NCBI GenBank assembly: GCA_026393655.1
Contig: JAPKZT010000326.1
Coordinates: forward strand, 1 to 10,861
DNA from: Actinomycetota bacterium
GTDB lineage: Bacteria; Actinomycetota; Acidimicrobiia; Acidimicrobiales; Ilumatobacteraceae
Length of the DNA stretch: 10,861 bases
Direction: 5' to 3'
In this document: piece by piece, positions 1 through 7,022 of the stretch
Layout: every line of letters starts with the position of its first letter
Numbering within the stretch: position 1 is the first letter of the stretch
Notes under the pieces: generated by a model
What the model was told of the DNA's origin: nothing
What the model saw: the letters and a program-made list of their open reading frames with translations, nothing else
Database searches by the model: none
Translations under genes and position numbers: made by a program

Positions 1-227
1 CCGCCACAACCAATGTCAAGAATTTGCGAACCTGATCGACATACATCAAGTGCTTCTTTTGCTCGCACCCAACTTGGTGTCGCAAGCGTGAGATCGCTGA
101 CAGGCTTAAAACTTTCGGGGGGATGAACCCACGGTGATTGAGGTGCTTGCTCAAGTATGTTTTCAGGAATGCCCCAGCCCATAAGCGAATTACGCCATTT
201 GTCGCCAGGCGACTCAACTTGTTGCAC
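1..227 (-). CDS. SAM-dependent class I methyltransferase, N-terminal part (runs off left edge)
   Basis: Only the first ~75 residues are inside the window; the rest lies left of base 1. Reading the minus strand, the frame contains LDIGCGG at its visible end, the glycine-rich SAM-binding loop (motif I) of class I methyltransferases. Upstream of it is a block reading DKWRNSLMGWGIPE followed by ILEQAPQSPW, which resembles the N-terminus of a family of actinobacterial methyltransferases as I remember them. I chose the GTG at 227-225 because it keeps the DKW block. An ATG at 182-180 would cut it off, and a TTG at 308-306 is also in frame. None has a clear ribosome binding site. The substrate cannot be guessed. 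The gene is divergent from the cox operon and has no evident tie to CO metabolism. Confidence 0.65.
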   Translation of the reverse strand, partial: MQQVESPGDKWRNSLMGWGIPENILEQAPQSPWVHPPESFKPVSDLTLATPSWVRAKEALDVCRSGSQILDIGCG

Positions 228-344
228 ACCACGACAGTACTCAAATTGGTACGCATCGTGAACAAGTTTCTGACTTGCGCTATGACCTAAGACATTGGTA
301 CGGTTCAAACACTTAAAGAATTTGCAAGTCGATGGGGGGTCGTC
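228..344. promoter_or_regulatory. Divergent intergenic region, presumed promoter region for the cox operon
   Basis: This 117-base stretch separates the minus-strand methyltransferase from the plus-strand operon and is the only place before coxM where an operon promoter could sit. I see no convincing -10/-35 pair, no clear inverted repeat for a regulator, and no riboswitch-like structure. The call rests on position alone. Confidence 0.3.
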
Positions 345-581
345 ATGGCAATTGAATCTGATGGGCACAGCAAGGGCAGTCCACGTCTTTTTGAATTAAT
401 TGAAAATGCGCCAAAGACTGGCAAGAGTCCAACTGTTTGGGCGTGGCCACAATTGATTGATCATTTGAAAGTTGCTGGTCAACCTGTTCAAGGCCCATGG
501 CCACCACATCAAGAGCGTCGCCCAGACCCTGATGCAGATTCGTCGCCAACAGCTGTGCGCGACCCACACTCAAAGAAATAA
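345..581 (+). CDS. Small proline-rich protein of unknown function, first gene of the cox operon
   Basis: I do not recognise this 78-residue protein. The N-terminal half (MAIESDGHSK, then RLFELIE) looks folded and partly helical. The C-terminal third is rich in Pro, Asp and basic residues, ends in KK, and is probably disordered. There is no signal peptide or membrane segment. The ATG at 345 follows a G-run (GGGGGG, 334-339) at Shine-Dalgarno distance. The frame stays open upstream to a stop at 288-290, so a rare ATT start at 294 would add 17 residues. Codon choice (cca, caa, att, gaa) matches the cox genes, and the stop is 18 bases before coxM, which argues for a real, co-transcribed gene. A competing minus-strand reading (343-573) has less host-like codons. 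A role in CO oxidation is inferred only from position. Confidence 0.5.
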   Translation: MAIESDGHSKGSPRLFELIENAPKTGKSPTVWAWPQLIDHLKVAGQPVQGPWPPHQERRPDPDADSSPTAVRDPHSKK

Positions 582-599
582 AAGCGAGGAAACAAATCT

Positions 600-1475
600 A
601 TGTATCCGTCTCGATTTAATTATGAATCACCGAAGACTATTGAAGAAGCAATTGCGTTGCTGACAAAAGGCAATGGCGAGGCGAAGATTCTTGCAGGTGG
701 CATGAGTCTTATCCCGATGATGAAATTGCGCTTCGCATCACCAGAAATGCTTGTTGACATAAATAATATTCCGAACCTTAATTATCACCGCGCCGACGCA
801 GACGGAACATTTCATATTGGAGCACTTTGTCGGCACTCTGATCTAGAGAAGTCAAGTATTCTTGCGCAACACCAGCCAACACTCGCTGCAACAGCGCCAC
901 TTGTGGCCGACCCGATAGTTCGTAATCGCGGAACCTTTGTCGGTTCAGTGTGTCACGCTGATCCGCAGGGCGATTGGGCTTCGGCGATGATCGCTCTTGA
1001 CGGAATGATTGTTGCACAGGGCCCAAAGGGTCGTCGCACAATTGCTGTTCGTGATTTTGTAACTGGGCCGTTTCAAAATGTGCTTGCAAGTAACGAAATT
1101 GCAATTGAGGCAATTATTCCGGCAACAAAAGGAATTCGTTTCGGTGGATATTTGAAGCTTGAGCGTCGCATCGGTGATTTTGCCACTGCTGGCGTTGCAG
1201 TAGCACTCGAGCTTTCTGGCGCAAGTGTTATTCGCGCAGGAATCGGTTTAACCGGTGTCGGTAGTTCAACTATTAATGCAATTGATGCCGCACAGTCTCT
1301 TGTCGGCGCGCCGTTAACAGGTGAAGCAATTGAACGAGCCGCTGATCTTGCCGCTCAGGCTGCTCAACCGCGAAGTGATCATCGCGGAAGCGCTGCTTAC
1401 AAAAAACAAGTTGTACGCACTTTCGTGGCGCGAATTCTTACAGAAATTAATTCAACAAAAACTAAGGCGGCATGA
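600..1475 (+). CDS. coxM: Aerobic carbon monoxide dehydrogenase, FAD-binding medium subunit CoxM
   Basis: This is the flavoprotein subunit of the (LMS)2 CO dehydrogenase. It takes electrons from the CoxS iron-sulfur clusters onto FAD and passes them to the respiratory acceptor. The 291 residues are the usual family length. The N-terminal FAD-binding fold carries the two diagnostic motifs: AGGMS at residues 32-36 and, in place of the usual TxGGS/D, TFVGS at 112-116, followed by HADPQGDW. The C-terminal third (from about 180) matches the CO dehydrogenase flavoprotein C-terminal domain. The ATG at 600 follows a GCGAGGA ribosome binding site (584-590), and the MYPSRFNY start fits the family. It is followed at one base by coxS. 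The Val in TFVGS replaces the first Gly of the usual GG pair, a minor variation. Confidence 0.95.
   Translation: MYPSRFNYESPKTIEEAIALLTKGNGEAKILAGGMSLIPMMKLRFASPEMLVDINNIPNLNYHRADADGTFHIGALCRHSDLEKSSILAQHQPTLAATAPLVADPIVRNRGTFVGSVCHADPQGDWASAMIALDGMIVAQGPKGRRTIAVRDFVTGPFQNVLASNEIAIEAIIPATKGIRFGGYLKLERRIGDFATAGVAVALELSGASVIRAGIGLTGVGSSTINAIDAAQSLVGAPLTGEAIERAADLAAQAAQPRSDHRGSAAYKKQVVRTFVARILTEINSTKTKAA
1464..1470 (+). promoter_or_regulatory. Ribosome binding site deciding the coxS start
   Basis: AAGGCGG lies six bases before the ATG at 1477, inside the last codons of coxM. It supports the short CoxS over a reading that starts at 1321 inside coxM. Confidence 0.7.
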
Positions 1476-1476
1476 G

Positions 1477-2007
1477 ATGACAAGTCTTTATGAAGAAGTT
1501 CGTGGCGAACAACCAGGCGAAGTGCCGGTTCGTCGAGTATCAATCAGAGTTAACGGGGTTAACCGAACTGCCGATATTGAGCCACGATTGTTGCTCGCAC
1601 ACTTCATTCGCCAGGGCCTTCGTCTAACAGGCACACATGTTGGTTGCGACACCACAAACTGCGGTGCATGCACAGTTTTACTAGATGGCAAACCAGCAAA
1701 GAGTTGCACGGTGTTAGCAGTACAGGCAGATGGTCATGACGTGATGACGGTCGAGGGTATGGCTACGGCAAGTGAACTTGATCCAATTCAAGAAGGTTTC
1801 AAAGACGAGCACGGTCTGCAATGCGGTTTTTGCACACCAGGAATGATGCTCTCGGCAAAAGCATTACTCGATGAGAATCCAAATCCAACTGAAGATGAAA
1901 TTCGTTGGGCACTTTCAGGCAACCTTTGTCGTTGCACTGGATATCAAAACATTGTTAAAGCTGTTCTTTGGGCAGCCGAGAAGATGAGAGCACAGTCCGG
2001 CAAATGA
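1477..2007 (+). CDS. coxS: Aerobic carbon monoxide dehydrogenase, small [2Fe-2S] subunit CoxS
   Basis: CoxS carries two [2Fe-2S] clusters that wire the Mo/Cu site in CoxL to FAD in CoxM. The protein has 176 residues, slightly longer than usual because of about 18 extra residues at the N-terminus before RRVSIRVNG. The plant-ferredoxin-type domain has Cys57, Cys62, Cys65 and Cys77 (GCDTTNCGAC, then KSC). The C-terminal four-helix domain has Cys116, Cys119, Cys151 and Cys153 (QCGFCTPGM and LCRCTGY), so all eight ligands are present. The start at 1477 is one base after the coxM stop and has its own ribosome binding site. The frame is open back to 1321, but that part only shadows coxM. Confidence 0.96.
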   Translation: MTSLYEEVRGEQPGEVPVRRVSIRVNGVNRTADIEPRLLLAHFIRQGLRLTGTHVGCDTTNCGACTVLLDGKPAKSCTVLAVQADGHDVMTVEGMATASELDPIQEGFKDEHGLQCGFCTPGMMLSAKALLDENPNPTEDEIRWALSGNLCRCTGYQNIVKAVLWAAEKMRAQSGK

Positions 2008-2013
2008 GGAGGA
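2007..2013 (+). promoter_or_regulatory. Strong ribosome binding site of coxL
   Basis: AGGAGGA overlaps the last base of the coxS stop and sits seven bases before the coxL ATG at 2021. It is a near-perfect anti-SD match and one of the strongest sites in the window, which fits high translation of the catalytic subunit. Confidence 0.8.
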
Positions 2014-2020
2014 ACACTAA

Positions 2021-4402
2021 ATGAGTCTTGATGAGATCAAGATCGGCGGAATGGGCGCGAGCCGCCGTCGTGTTGAAGATAATCGATTCATCCGCGGCAA
2101 GGGAAACTACGTCGACGATGTGGTCTTGCCGGGCATGTTGCACATGGAGATTCTTCGCAGCCCACTAGCGCATGCACGAATAAAGTCAATCGACGTAAGT
2201 GCAGCGTGGGCGATACCTGGTGTTCGTCTTGTTTTAACTGGCGAAATGATGGCGGCACGAAACCTCGCGTGGATGCCAACTTTGTCGTATGACACGCAAG
2301 CAGTTTTAGCAACGGACAAAGTTCGTTTTCAAGGACAAGAAGTTGCTTGTGTTATCGCCGATGACCCTTATATCGCGAAAGATGGTTGCGAAGCGATCGT
2401 CGTTGATTACGAACCACTCACGCCGATAGTCAACCCGATGCAAGCACTTGCACCTGGCGCGCCGCTGATTCGTGACGATAAAGAAAATCAGAAAGACAAT
2501 GTTGTTTTCGATTGGCAAGTTGGCGACAAAGCCGCGACCGATAAAGCGTTTGCGAGTGCCGACAAGGTATCGAAGTTAGAACTTCATTACCCGCGTTCGC
2601 ACCCATCACCAATCGAAACTTGTGGATCAATCGCTGACTTCGATCGTTCAACTTCAAAGTTGACCGTATATATGACAACTCAAGCACCGCACATTATTCG
2701 TGCCGCAGTTGCTCTAGTTGCAGAATTACCCGAGCATATGATTCGTATCATTTCACCAGACTTGGGCGGCGGCTTTGGAAACAAAGTTCCGGTTTATCCA
2801 GGATATGTAATGTCGATTCTTGCATCGATTTTGCTTGAAAAGCCTGTGAAGTGGATTGAAGACAAGACCGGCAACTTAATCTCAACAGGTTTTGGTCGTG
2901 ACGTTTATCTAAAGGGAGAGCTTGCGCTTCGTAAAGACGGAAAGATTCTTGCAGTGCGAATGCACACCGACTCTGATCACGGTGCTTTTTTCTCAGATGC
3001 TCAACCAAGCAAATTTAAAATTGGTTTGATGCATTCGGCGTTTGCTTGTTATGACATTCCGGCAGCGCACTTAACTGCACGAGGTGTTTACACCAACAAG
3101 GCTCCTGGCGGAGTTGCGTATCGTTGTTCATTCAGAGTTACTGAAGCGATGTTCTTTCAAGAACGAATGGTTCAGGCTGCAGCTGACGACCTCGGTATCG
3201 ACCAAGCCGAATTTCGTCGGGTCAACTTAGTTCACGATGATGATTTTCCGCATCGCACAGCATTTGGTTTCTTGACTGACTCTGGGCAATATGCAAAGTG
3301 TCTTGACATTGGTCTTGAAGCAATTGGCTACAAAGATTTTCAGAAACAAAAAGAAGAAGCCAAAAAGCGCGGACGACTATTAGGCATTGGTATTTCAACA
3401 ATGACAGAGCCGCTCGGTGCAGGCAACAGCCGAGAGTACGACATTTTAGGAATCAAAATGTTTGACTCTGCAGAGTTGCGTGTTCACATGACTGGCAAAG
3501 CAATTTTGCGCACCGGTGCAAAATCACAAGGCCAAGGTCACGAAACTACATGGGCTCAAATTGTTGCTCACGAACTTGGTATTCCGGCTGACGACATTGT
3601 CGTTGAAGAAGGCGACACTGATACTGCGCCATTTGGGATGGGAACATACGCATCAAGATCAACACCAGTGGCGGGTGCGGCAGTAGCAATGGTGTCGCGC
3701 AAGATTCGAGCAAAGGCTCGCAAGATTGCGGCTCACTTACTTGAAGTATCAGAAGAAGACGTCGAGTGGGAGTTAGGACGTTTCTACGTTCGAAGCGCAC
3801 CAACACGTGGAGTAACAATTCAAGATTGTGCGTTCGCGGCTTATACAAATATGCCCGACGGTCTCGAGCCTGGCTTAGAAAATGTGTCGTATTACGATCC
3901 ACCAAACTTGACATGGCCGTTCGCTTGTTACATCGCAACTGTTGAGGTTGATCCACAGACAGGTGTTTGGGATGTACTCAAAGTCGTTGCAGTTGACGAT
4001 TGCGGTGTGCGAATTAACCCGATGATTGTCGAAGGTCAAATCATGGGCGGGCTGACCGAAGCATATGCAATGGCGAGCATGCAGTTCATCACTTTTGATT
4101 CTGAAGGCAACTGTGTTGGTTCGAACTATATGGATTATTTATTGCCAACAGCGTGGGAGACACCTGGCTTTGAACTTCATGAAGTTGTAACGCCGTGCCC
4201 TCACCATCCAATTGGTGCAAAAGGTATTGGCGAGTGTGCGACTGTGGGTGGCCCTGCTGCGTTCGTAAATGCAGTTATGGATGCAGTCAAAGACACTGGT
4301 GTTCGAAATATTGACATGCCATTGTTGCCAGATCGTGTCTACGAGGCATTGACAACCAAAAAAGATATTTCAGGTTTCCCACCTGTGAAAACGGATGCCT
4401 GA
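2021..4402 (+). CDS. coxL: Form I aerobic carbon monoxide dehydrogenase, large catalytic subunit CoxL
   Basis: CoxL binds molybdopterin cytosine dinucleotide and the Cu-S-Mo cluster and oxidises CO plus water to CO2, two protons and two electrons. The 793 residues are close to the usual ~800. The decisive mark is AYRCSFR at 366-372, with the copper-binding Cys369 (codon 3125-3127). This is the signature of form I, true CO dehydrogenase; form II paralogues read AYRGAGR. Other xanthine-oxidase-family marks are TTQAPH with Gln221, the DLGGGFGNK loop at 247-255, and GAKGIGE near the C-terminus with catalytic Glu738. No frameshift or missing domain is seen. The gene follows coxS by 13 bases, and its TGA shares one base with the ATG of the next gene, so translation of the two is probably coupled. 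Confidence 0.98.
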   Translation: MSLDEIKIGGMGASRRRVEDNRFIRGKGNYVDDVVLPGMLHMEILRSPLAHARIKSIDVSAAWAIPGVRLVLTGEMMAARNLAWMPTLSYDTQAVLATDKVRFQGQEVACVIADDPYIAKDGCEAIVVDYEPLTPIVNPMQALAPGAPLIRDDKENQKDNVVFDWQVGDKAATDKAFASADKVSKLELHYPRSHPSPIETCGSIADFDRSTSKLTVYMTTQAPHIIRAAVALVAELPEHMIRIISPDLGGGFGNKVPVYPGYVMSILASILLEKPVKWIEDKTGNLISTGFGRDVYLKGELALRKDGKILAVRMHTDSDHGAFFSDAQPSKFKIGLMHSAFACYDIPAAHLTARGVYTNKAPGGVAYRCSFRVTEAMFFQERMVQAAADDLGIDQAEFRRVNLVHDDDFPHRTAFGFLTDSGQYAKCLDIGLEAIGYKDFQKQKEEAKKRGRLLGIGISTMTEPLGAGNSREYDILGIKMFDSAELRVHMTGKAILRTGAKSQGQGHETTWAQIVAHELGIPADDIVVEEGDTDTAPFGMGTYASRSTPVAGAAVAMVSRKIRAKARKIAAHLLEVSEEDVEWELGRFYVRSAPTRGVTIQDCAFAAYTNMPDGLEPGLENVSYYDPPNLTWPFACYIATVEVDPQTGVWDVLKVVAVDDCGVRINPMIVEGQIMGGLTEAYAMASMQFITFDSEGNCVGSNYMDYLLPTAWETPGFELHEVVTPCPHHPIGAKGIGECATVGGPAAFVNAVMDAVKDTGVRNIDMPLLPDRVYEALTTKKDISGFPPVKTDA

Positions 4403-5367
4403 TGGGCGACGGTCACATTGACGGATTCGGCATTCTTGAGATTGCTGTTGACCTTGCCAAAAAAGGCGAGGAGTTCGTTATGGCGACTGTCGTGTGGCGT
4501 GATGCGCCGTCATCGGGAAAGCAAGGCGCGCGTGCAATCATCACTGCGACTGGCAAAGTTTTTGGGTTCATCGGTGGTGCGTGTGCAGAACCAGTTTTGT
4601 TGCGCGAAGCCAGCGAGGCACTTGCCAAGCGTGAGCCTCGATTGTTGCTACTCGGTCCGGGTGATCAGCAAGATCAATATGGCGGGCATGTGCCAAACGG
4701 TATGACAGTTGTACCAATTTCTTGTCAAAGCGATGGCGCATTGCAGATTTTTATTGAGCCGATTCTCTCGGTGCCACATCTTGTAGTAATTGGTCGTTCG
4801 CCAATGGCACACACACTCATGCAACTCGCACAATCTTTAGATTGGCGTGTTGAACTTGTTGATGGTTCAGATTTCGCTTCAACGAGTGCCAACCATAAAT
4901 CAATTGTGGTGGTTGCAACTCAGGGGCACGGCGATGAAGAAGTTCTCGAGACTGCATTGGCAATTAACCCCGTATATATAGGTGTAGTTGGTTCAAAAAA
5001 GCGCGGCGAACACTTACTTGGCTATCTCAAAGATCGTGGTTTTACCCAAGAAAAAATTCAACGAGTTCGAGTGCCAATTGGCCTTGATCTCGGCAAGACC
5101 ACCCACCGCGAAGTTGCTGTTGCGGTACTTGCTGAACTAGTCAAATTGCGCAGTTCTGGTGAGTTAAGCGTAGAAACTTCAGTGCAAATTACATCGACTG
5201 AAGCGACTTCAATTGACCCAGTTTGCCAAATGACAGTAACGGCAAATGAAAAAGGTCGTCCGTTTAGTTATCAAGGACAGACTTACTACTTTTGTTGCCC
5301 AGGTTGTAGGGCAACTTTTGAAAAAGAACCTGCAAAATATATTGCACAGGAGGCATCGTGCTCATAA
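4402..5367 (+). CDS. XdhC/CoxI-like molybdoenzyme maturation protein with C-terminal YHS domain
   Basis: Proteins of this family help insert or sulfurate the molybdenum cofactor of xanthine dehydrogenase and CO dehydrogenase. Residues ~10-75 form the XdhC/CoxI domain (ATVVWRDAPSSGKQGARAII, then IGGACAEPV). Residues ~125-250 form the XdhC Rossmann domain (VVIGRSPMAHTLMQLA, ATQGHGDE, YIGVVGSKKR, and PIGLDLGKTTHREVA near its end). A linker rich in Ser and Thr leads to a YHS domain at ~271-314 (DPVCQMTV, then YYFCCPGCRATFE), whose cysteines Cys275, Cys298, Cys299 and Cys302 look suited to bind a metal. YHS domains occur in copper-handling proteins, so a part in delivering Cu or S to the CoxL site is an attractive inference. 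The start overlaps the coxL stop (TGATG) and the end overlaps coxG by 10 bases. Confidence 0.85.
   Translation: MGDGHIDGFGILEIAVDLAKKGEEFVMATVVWRDAPSSGKQGARAIITATGKVFGFIGGACAEPVLLREASEALAKREPRLLLLGPGDQQDQYGGHVPNGMTVVPISCQSDGALQIFIEPILSVPHLVVIGRSPMAHTLMQLAQSLDWRVELVDGSDFASTSANHKSIVVVATQGHGDEEVLETALAINPVYIGVVGSKKRGEHLLGYLKDRGFTQEKIQRVRVPIGLDLGKTTHREVAVAVLAELVKLRSSGELSVETSVQITSTEATSIDPVCQMTVTANEKGRPFSYQGQTYYFCCPGCRATFEKEPAKYIAQEASCS
5348..5353 (+). promoter_or_regulatory. Ribosome binding site that fixes the GTG start of coxG
   Basis: AGGAGG is followed after four bases by GTG at 5358. The GTG lies inside the last codons of the preceding XdhC-like gene, a layout typical of translational coupling. 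Confidence 0.75.
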
Positions 5368-5942
5368 AACAACAGTTTGAAGTACCACAGCCGATCGATT
5401 CGGTATGGAAATTCTTCGGAGACATTCCGCAAGTGGCGTCGTGTCTGCCAGGTGCAGACCTCACCACTGTGATCGCCGAAGACCACTACGGCGGAACAGT
5501 GCTTATTCGATTAGGTCCAGTAAAACTTGAGTTCGGTGGTGAGGCGAAAATCTCGCAGCGAAATGAAGCAACGAAGACGATCACAGTTGACGCGTCTGGT
5601 GCGGATAAAAAAGGTCGTGGACAAGCAGCGCTCGGTCTCAATGCACATCTTTCGCCAGCGCCAACAGGCACAAAAGTTGATATCTCAATGGATCTGCAAT
5701 TGTCAGGTGCGGCAGCACAATACGGTCGTGGTTTAATCGCCGATGTCACTTCGGTTTTGCTTGGCCAATTTGCCGATGCGATGCAAGTGCGGCTTGATGC
5801 AATCGCCAAAGGACTTGATCCATCAAAAGTTGGTGGCGCACGTTCAGCAAGCGGGCTTTCAATAGGTATTCGCGCCGCGGGCATGGCACTGACTCGAGTA
5901 TTTAAACGGTTTTTCGCTCCATACCAACCAACTAGCAACTAA
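5358..5942 (+). CDS. coxG: CoxG, SRPBCC-fold protein linking CO dehydrogenase to the membrane
   Basis: CoxG proteins (carbon monoxide dehydrogenase subunit G) have a START/SRPBCC lipid-binding pocket. They are known to recruit CO dehydrogenase to the membrane and, in mycobacteria, to carry menaquinone to it. This one has 194 residues. The SRPBCC domain spans ~1-150, with family features FEVPQPIDSVWKFFGD, a CLPGAD turn at 29-34, and the C-terminal pocket helix containing LLGQFADAM. The tail from ~166 (SGLSIGIRAAGMALTRVFKR) alternates hydrophobic and basic residues and ends near FFAPY, as expected for an amphipathic membrane-binding helix. The GTG start is set by the AGGAGG at 5348. It overlaps the XdhC-like gene by 10 bases and is 11 bases from the first small membrane gene. 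Confidence 0.92.
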   Translation: MLIKQQFEVPQPIDSVWKFFGDIPQVASCLPGADLTTVIAEDHYGGTVLIRLGPVKLEFGGEAKISQRNEATKTITVDASGADKKGRGQAALGLNAHLSPAPTGTKVDISMDLQLSGAAAQYGRGLIADVTSVLLGQFADAMQVRLDAIAKGLDPSKVGGARSASGLSIGIRAAGMALTRVFKRFFAPYQPTSN

Positions 5943-5953
5943 GAGGAGATCAA

Positions 5954-6208
5954 ATGTCACTTTGGGCAATCGGCAATTTATTGTTACTTGTTGCGGTAGT
6001 GCCAATTCTTGTTGGACTACTCAACCGAGTGCTCGCCGCACTTGAACGGATTCGTCAGGCTTCGGCAGACATTTTGTCTGGCGGTGTGGCTTTGATTGGT
6101 GAACTTAATGATGTTCCTGAATTGTTAGCAACCACCGACACAGTGATCGATGAAGTTGCTGTCGGCGCTGTTCGCTATGCCGGTAGTGTCGGAAAACTTT
6201 TAGGTTAA
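5954..6208 (+). CDS. Small single-pass membrane protein 1 (unknown function)
   Basis: This 84-residue protein matches no family I can name. Residues ~5-24 form one transmembrane helix (IGNLLLLVAVVPILVGLLN). Arg and Glu residues follow at once (LAALERIRQ), so the positive-inside rule places the tail of about 55 residues in the cytoplasm. The tail is helical in character and ends in TVIDEV, AGSVGKLLG. The end resembles that of small membrane protein 4 (TxxxxDxV...GxxxxxxxxGKLL against TGDCVDAV...GRVL). AGAGGAGA (5942-5949) precedes the ATG by four bases. Its closeness to coxG (11 bases) means it is very likely co-expressed with CO dehydrogenase. Confidence 0.8.
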   Translation: MSLWAIGNLLLLVAVVPILVGLLNRVLAALERIRQASADILSGGVALIGELNDVPELLATTDTVIDEVAVGAVRYAGSVGKLLG

Positions 6209-6221
6209 GGGGGAGTCACAC

Positions 6222-6449
6222 ATGACAACTGATGCAATAATAACTTTGGCACTGGCGACACTAATTATTGCCGCCGCCGCACTCGGACTCATCCGCGTGA
6301 TTTTTCATTTAATTGCGGTGAAGAAAACGCTCGCCAGCGTAATCGGCGGCGTTCAGGTCATAGCCGAGAAAACAAGTACTGTGCCCATCGTCCTTACATC
6401 CGTCAACGAGAGCTTGCGACCAGTGCGCGAGTTCTGTGATGCGGTGTGA
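6222..6449 (+). CDS. Small single-pass membrane protein 2 (unknown function)
   Basis: This 75-residue protein is not assignable to a family. A long hydrophobic helix spans ~5-33 (AIITLALATLIIAAAALGLI, then RVIFHLIAV) and is followed by KK, so the N-terminus is outside and the ~40-residue tail inside. The tail (SVIGGVQVIAEKT, then VPIVLTSVNESL) has a GGVxxI stretch also seen in small membrane protein 1 (GGVALIGE), and both have VP shortly after, consistent with common descent. The ribosome binding site AAGGGGGAG (6207-6215) is strong. The protein ends with Cys-Asp-Ala-Val. From here on the DNA becomes more GC-rich than the cox genes. Confidence 0.75.
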   Translation: MTTDAIITLALATLIIAAAALGLIRVIFHLIAVKKTLASVIGGVQVIAEKTSTVPIVLTSVNESLRPVREFCDAV

Positions 6450-6465
6450 TTAGGGGGATGACCAA

Positions 6466-6729
6466 ATGACAGCAATTCTTCTCGGATCGAATGCCGGATG
6501 GACGATTGGGTGGGCAATTGGCCTAACTGTGGTTTTCGTAGTCGTCGCGCTTGTAGTGCCGATCCTTCGTTTGGCCCAACAGATTGGTGATGAGGCGACC
6601 GACATCAACGATTCGTTGACGCAATCGGTGCACCACACAGCAGGGCTTCGCGAGCTCATAATCACGAATGATTCGGCCAATGCCATAACCGCAGGTTTGG
6701 CCAGAGGTCGTAAACGGCTGGGAGGCTGA
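6466..6729 (+). CDS. Small single-pass membrane protein 3 (unknown function)
   Basis: This protein has 87 residues. A transmembrane helix lies at ~12-34 (WTIGWAIGLTVVFVVVALVV) and is followed by a cytoplasmic-type amphipathic stretch with acidic residues (QQIGDEATDINDSL) and a basic end (ARGRKRLGG). The tail aligns loosely with that of small membrane protein 4: I..(S/T)L(T/D)Q, a Thr, LI, an Asp, then A(I/V)xAGL against AVLAEGL. The two are probably paralogues. GGGGGA (6453-6458) is the ribosome binding site. The gene lies 16 bases after membrane gene 2 and two bases before gene 4. No function can be assigned. Confidence 0.75.
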   Translation: MTAILLGSNAGWTIGWAIGLTVVFVVVALVVPILRLAQQIGDEATDINDSLTQSVHHTAGLRELIITNDSANAITAGLARGRKRLGG

Positions 6730-6731
6730 TC

Positions 6732-7022
6732 ATGCAAATACTTAGTTTGGCGTCAACGCAGGAAAGCCTTTGGTGGGTCACGCTTGGGCTTGCGTTGATC
6801 GTACTGCTCGCCGTCGCGGCGTTCTTGACGTTACTCGTCAGTCTTGTGCGCACGATTGAAAAACGGGTCGATGCCATTCGCGCGACGCTCGATCAAGCGT
6901 CGGCGAATACTTCCGATACAGCACTGATTGCCAAGACTGGCGATTGTGTTGATGCGGTTCTGGCAGAAGGTTTGGAACATCACTTGTTTCTCGGTCGTGT
7001 ACTTGAAAAGGTACGATCATGA
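6732..7022 (+). CDS. Small single-pass membrane protein 4 (unknown function)
   Basis: This protein has 96 residues. One long transmembrane helix lies at ~14-38 (WWVTLGLALIVLLAVAAFLT). It is followed by a charged helical segment VRTIEKRVDAIRATLDQA, likely cytoplasmic and able to form a coiled coil, and a tail with TGDCVDAVLAEGL and a His pair. The overall shape (membrane anchor plus short helical tail) recalls DUF948-type proteins, but I see no sequence signature that would prove it. GGGAGG (6719-6724) is a good ribosome binding site. Its TGA overlaps the next gene's ATG (ATGA at 7019-7022). A diverged copy of the TIEKRV segment occurs downstream of the operon's last gene. Confidence 0.75.
   Translation: MQILSLASTQESLWWVTLGLALIVLLAVAAFLTLLVSLVRTIEKRVDAIRATLDQASANTSDTALIAKTGDCVDAVLAEGLEHHLFLGRVLEKVRS

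Noticed and set aside
343..573. Minus-strand frame of 76 codons opposite the small proline-rich gene
   Set aside because: Its composition is that of a shadow, and the plus-strand frame has host-like codons, a plausible ribosome binding site and operon spacing.
1321..1476. Upstream extension of coxS giving a 228-residue protein from an ATG at 1321
   Set aside because: The extension lies wholly inside coxM in another frame and has no CoxS likeness. The ATG at 1477 has a ribosome binding site and gives near-normal family length.
3546..3956. Minus-strand open frame of 136 codons inside coxL
   Set aside because: Antisense to conserved CoxL sequence; rich in Arg, Gln and Leu as typical for shadows.
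5486..5938. Minus-strand open frame of 150 codons opposite coxG
   Set aside because: CoxG on the plus strand is a recognised family with a good start; the antisense product has no recognisable motif.
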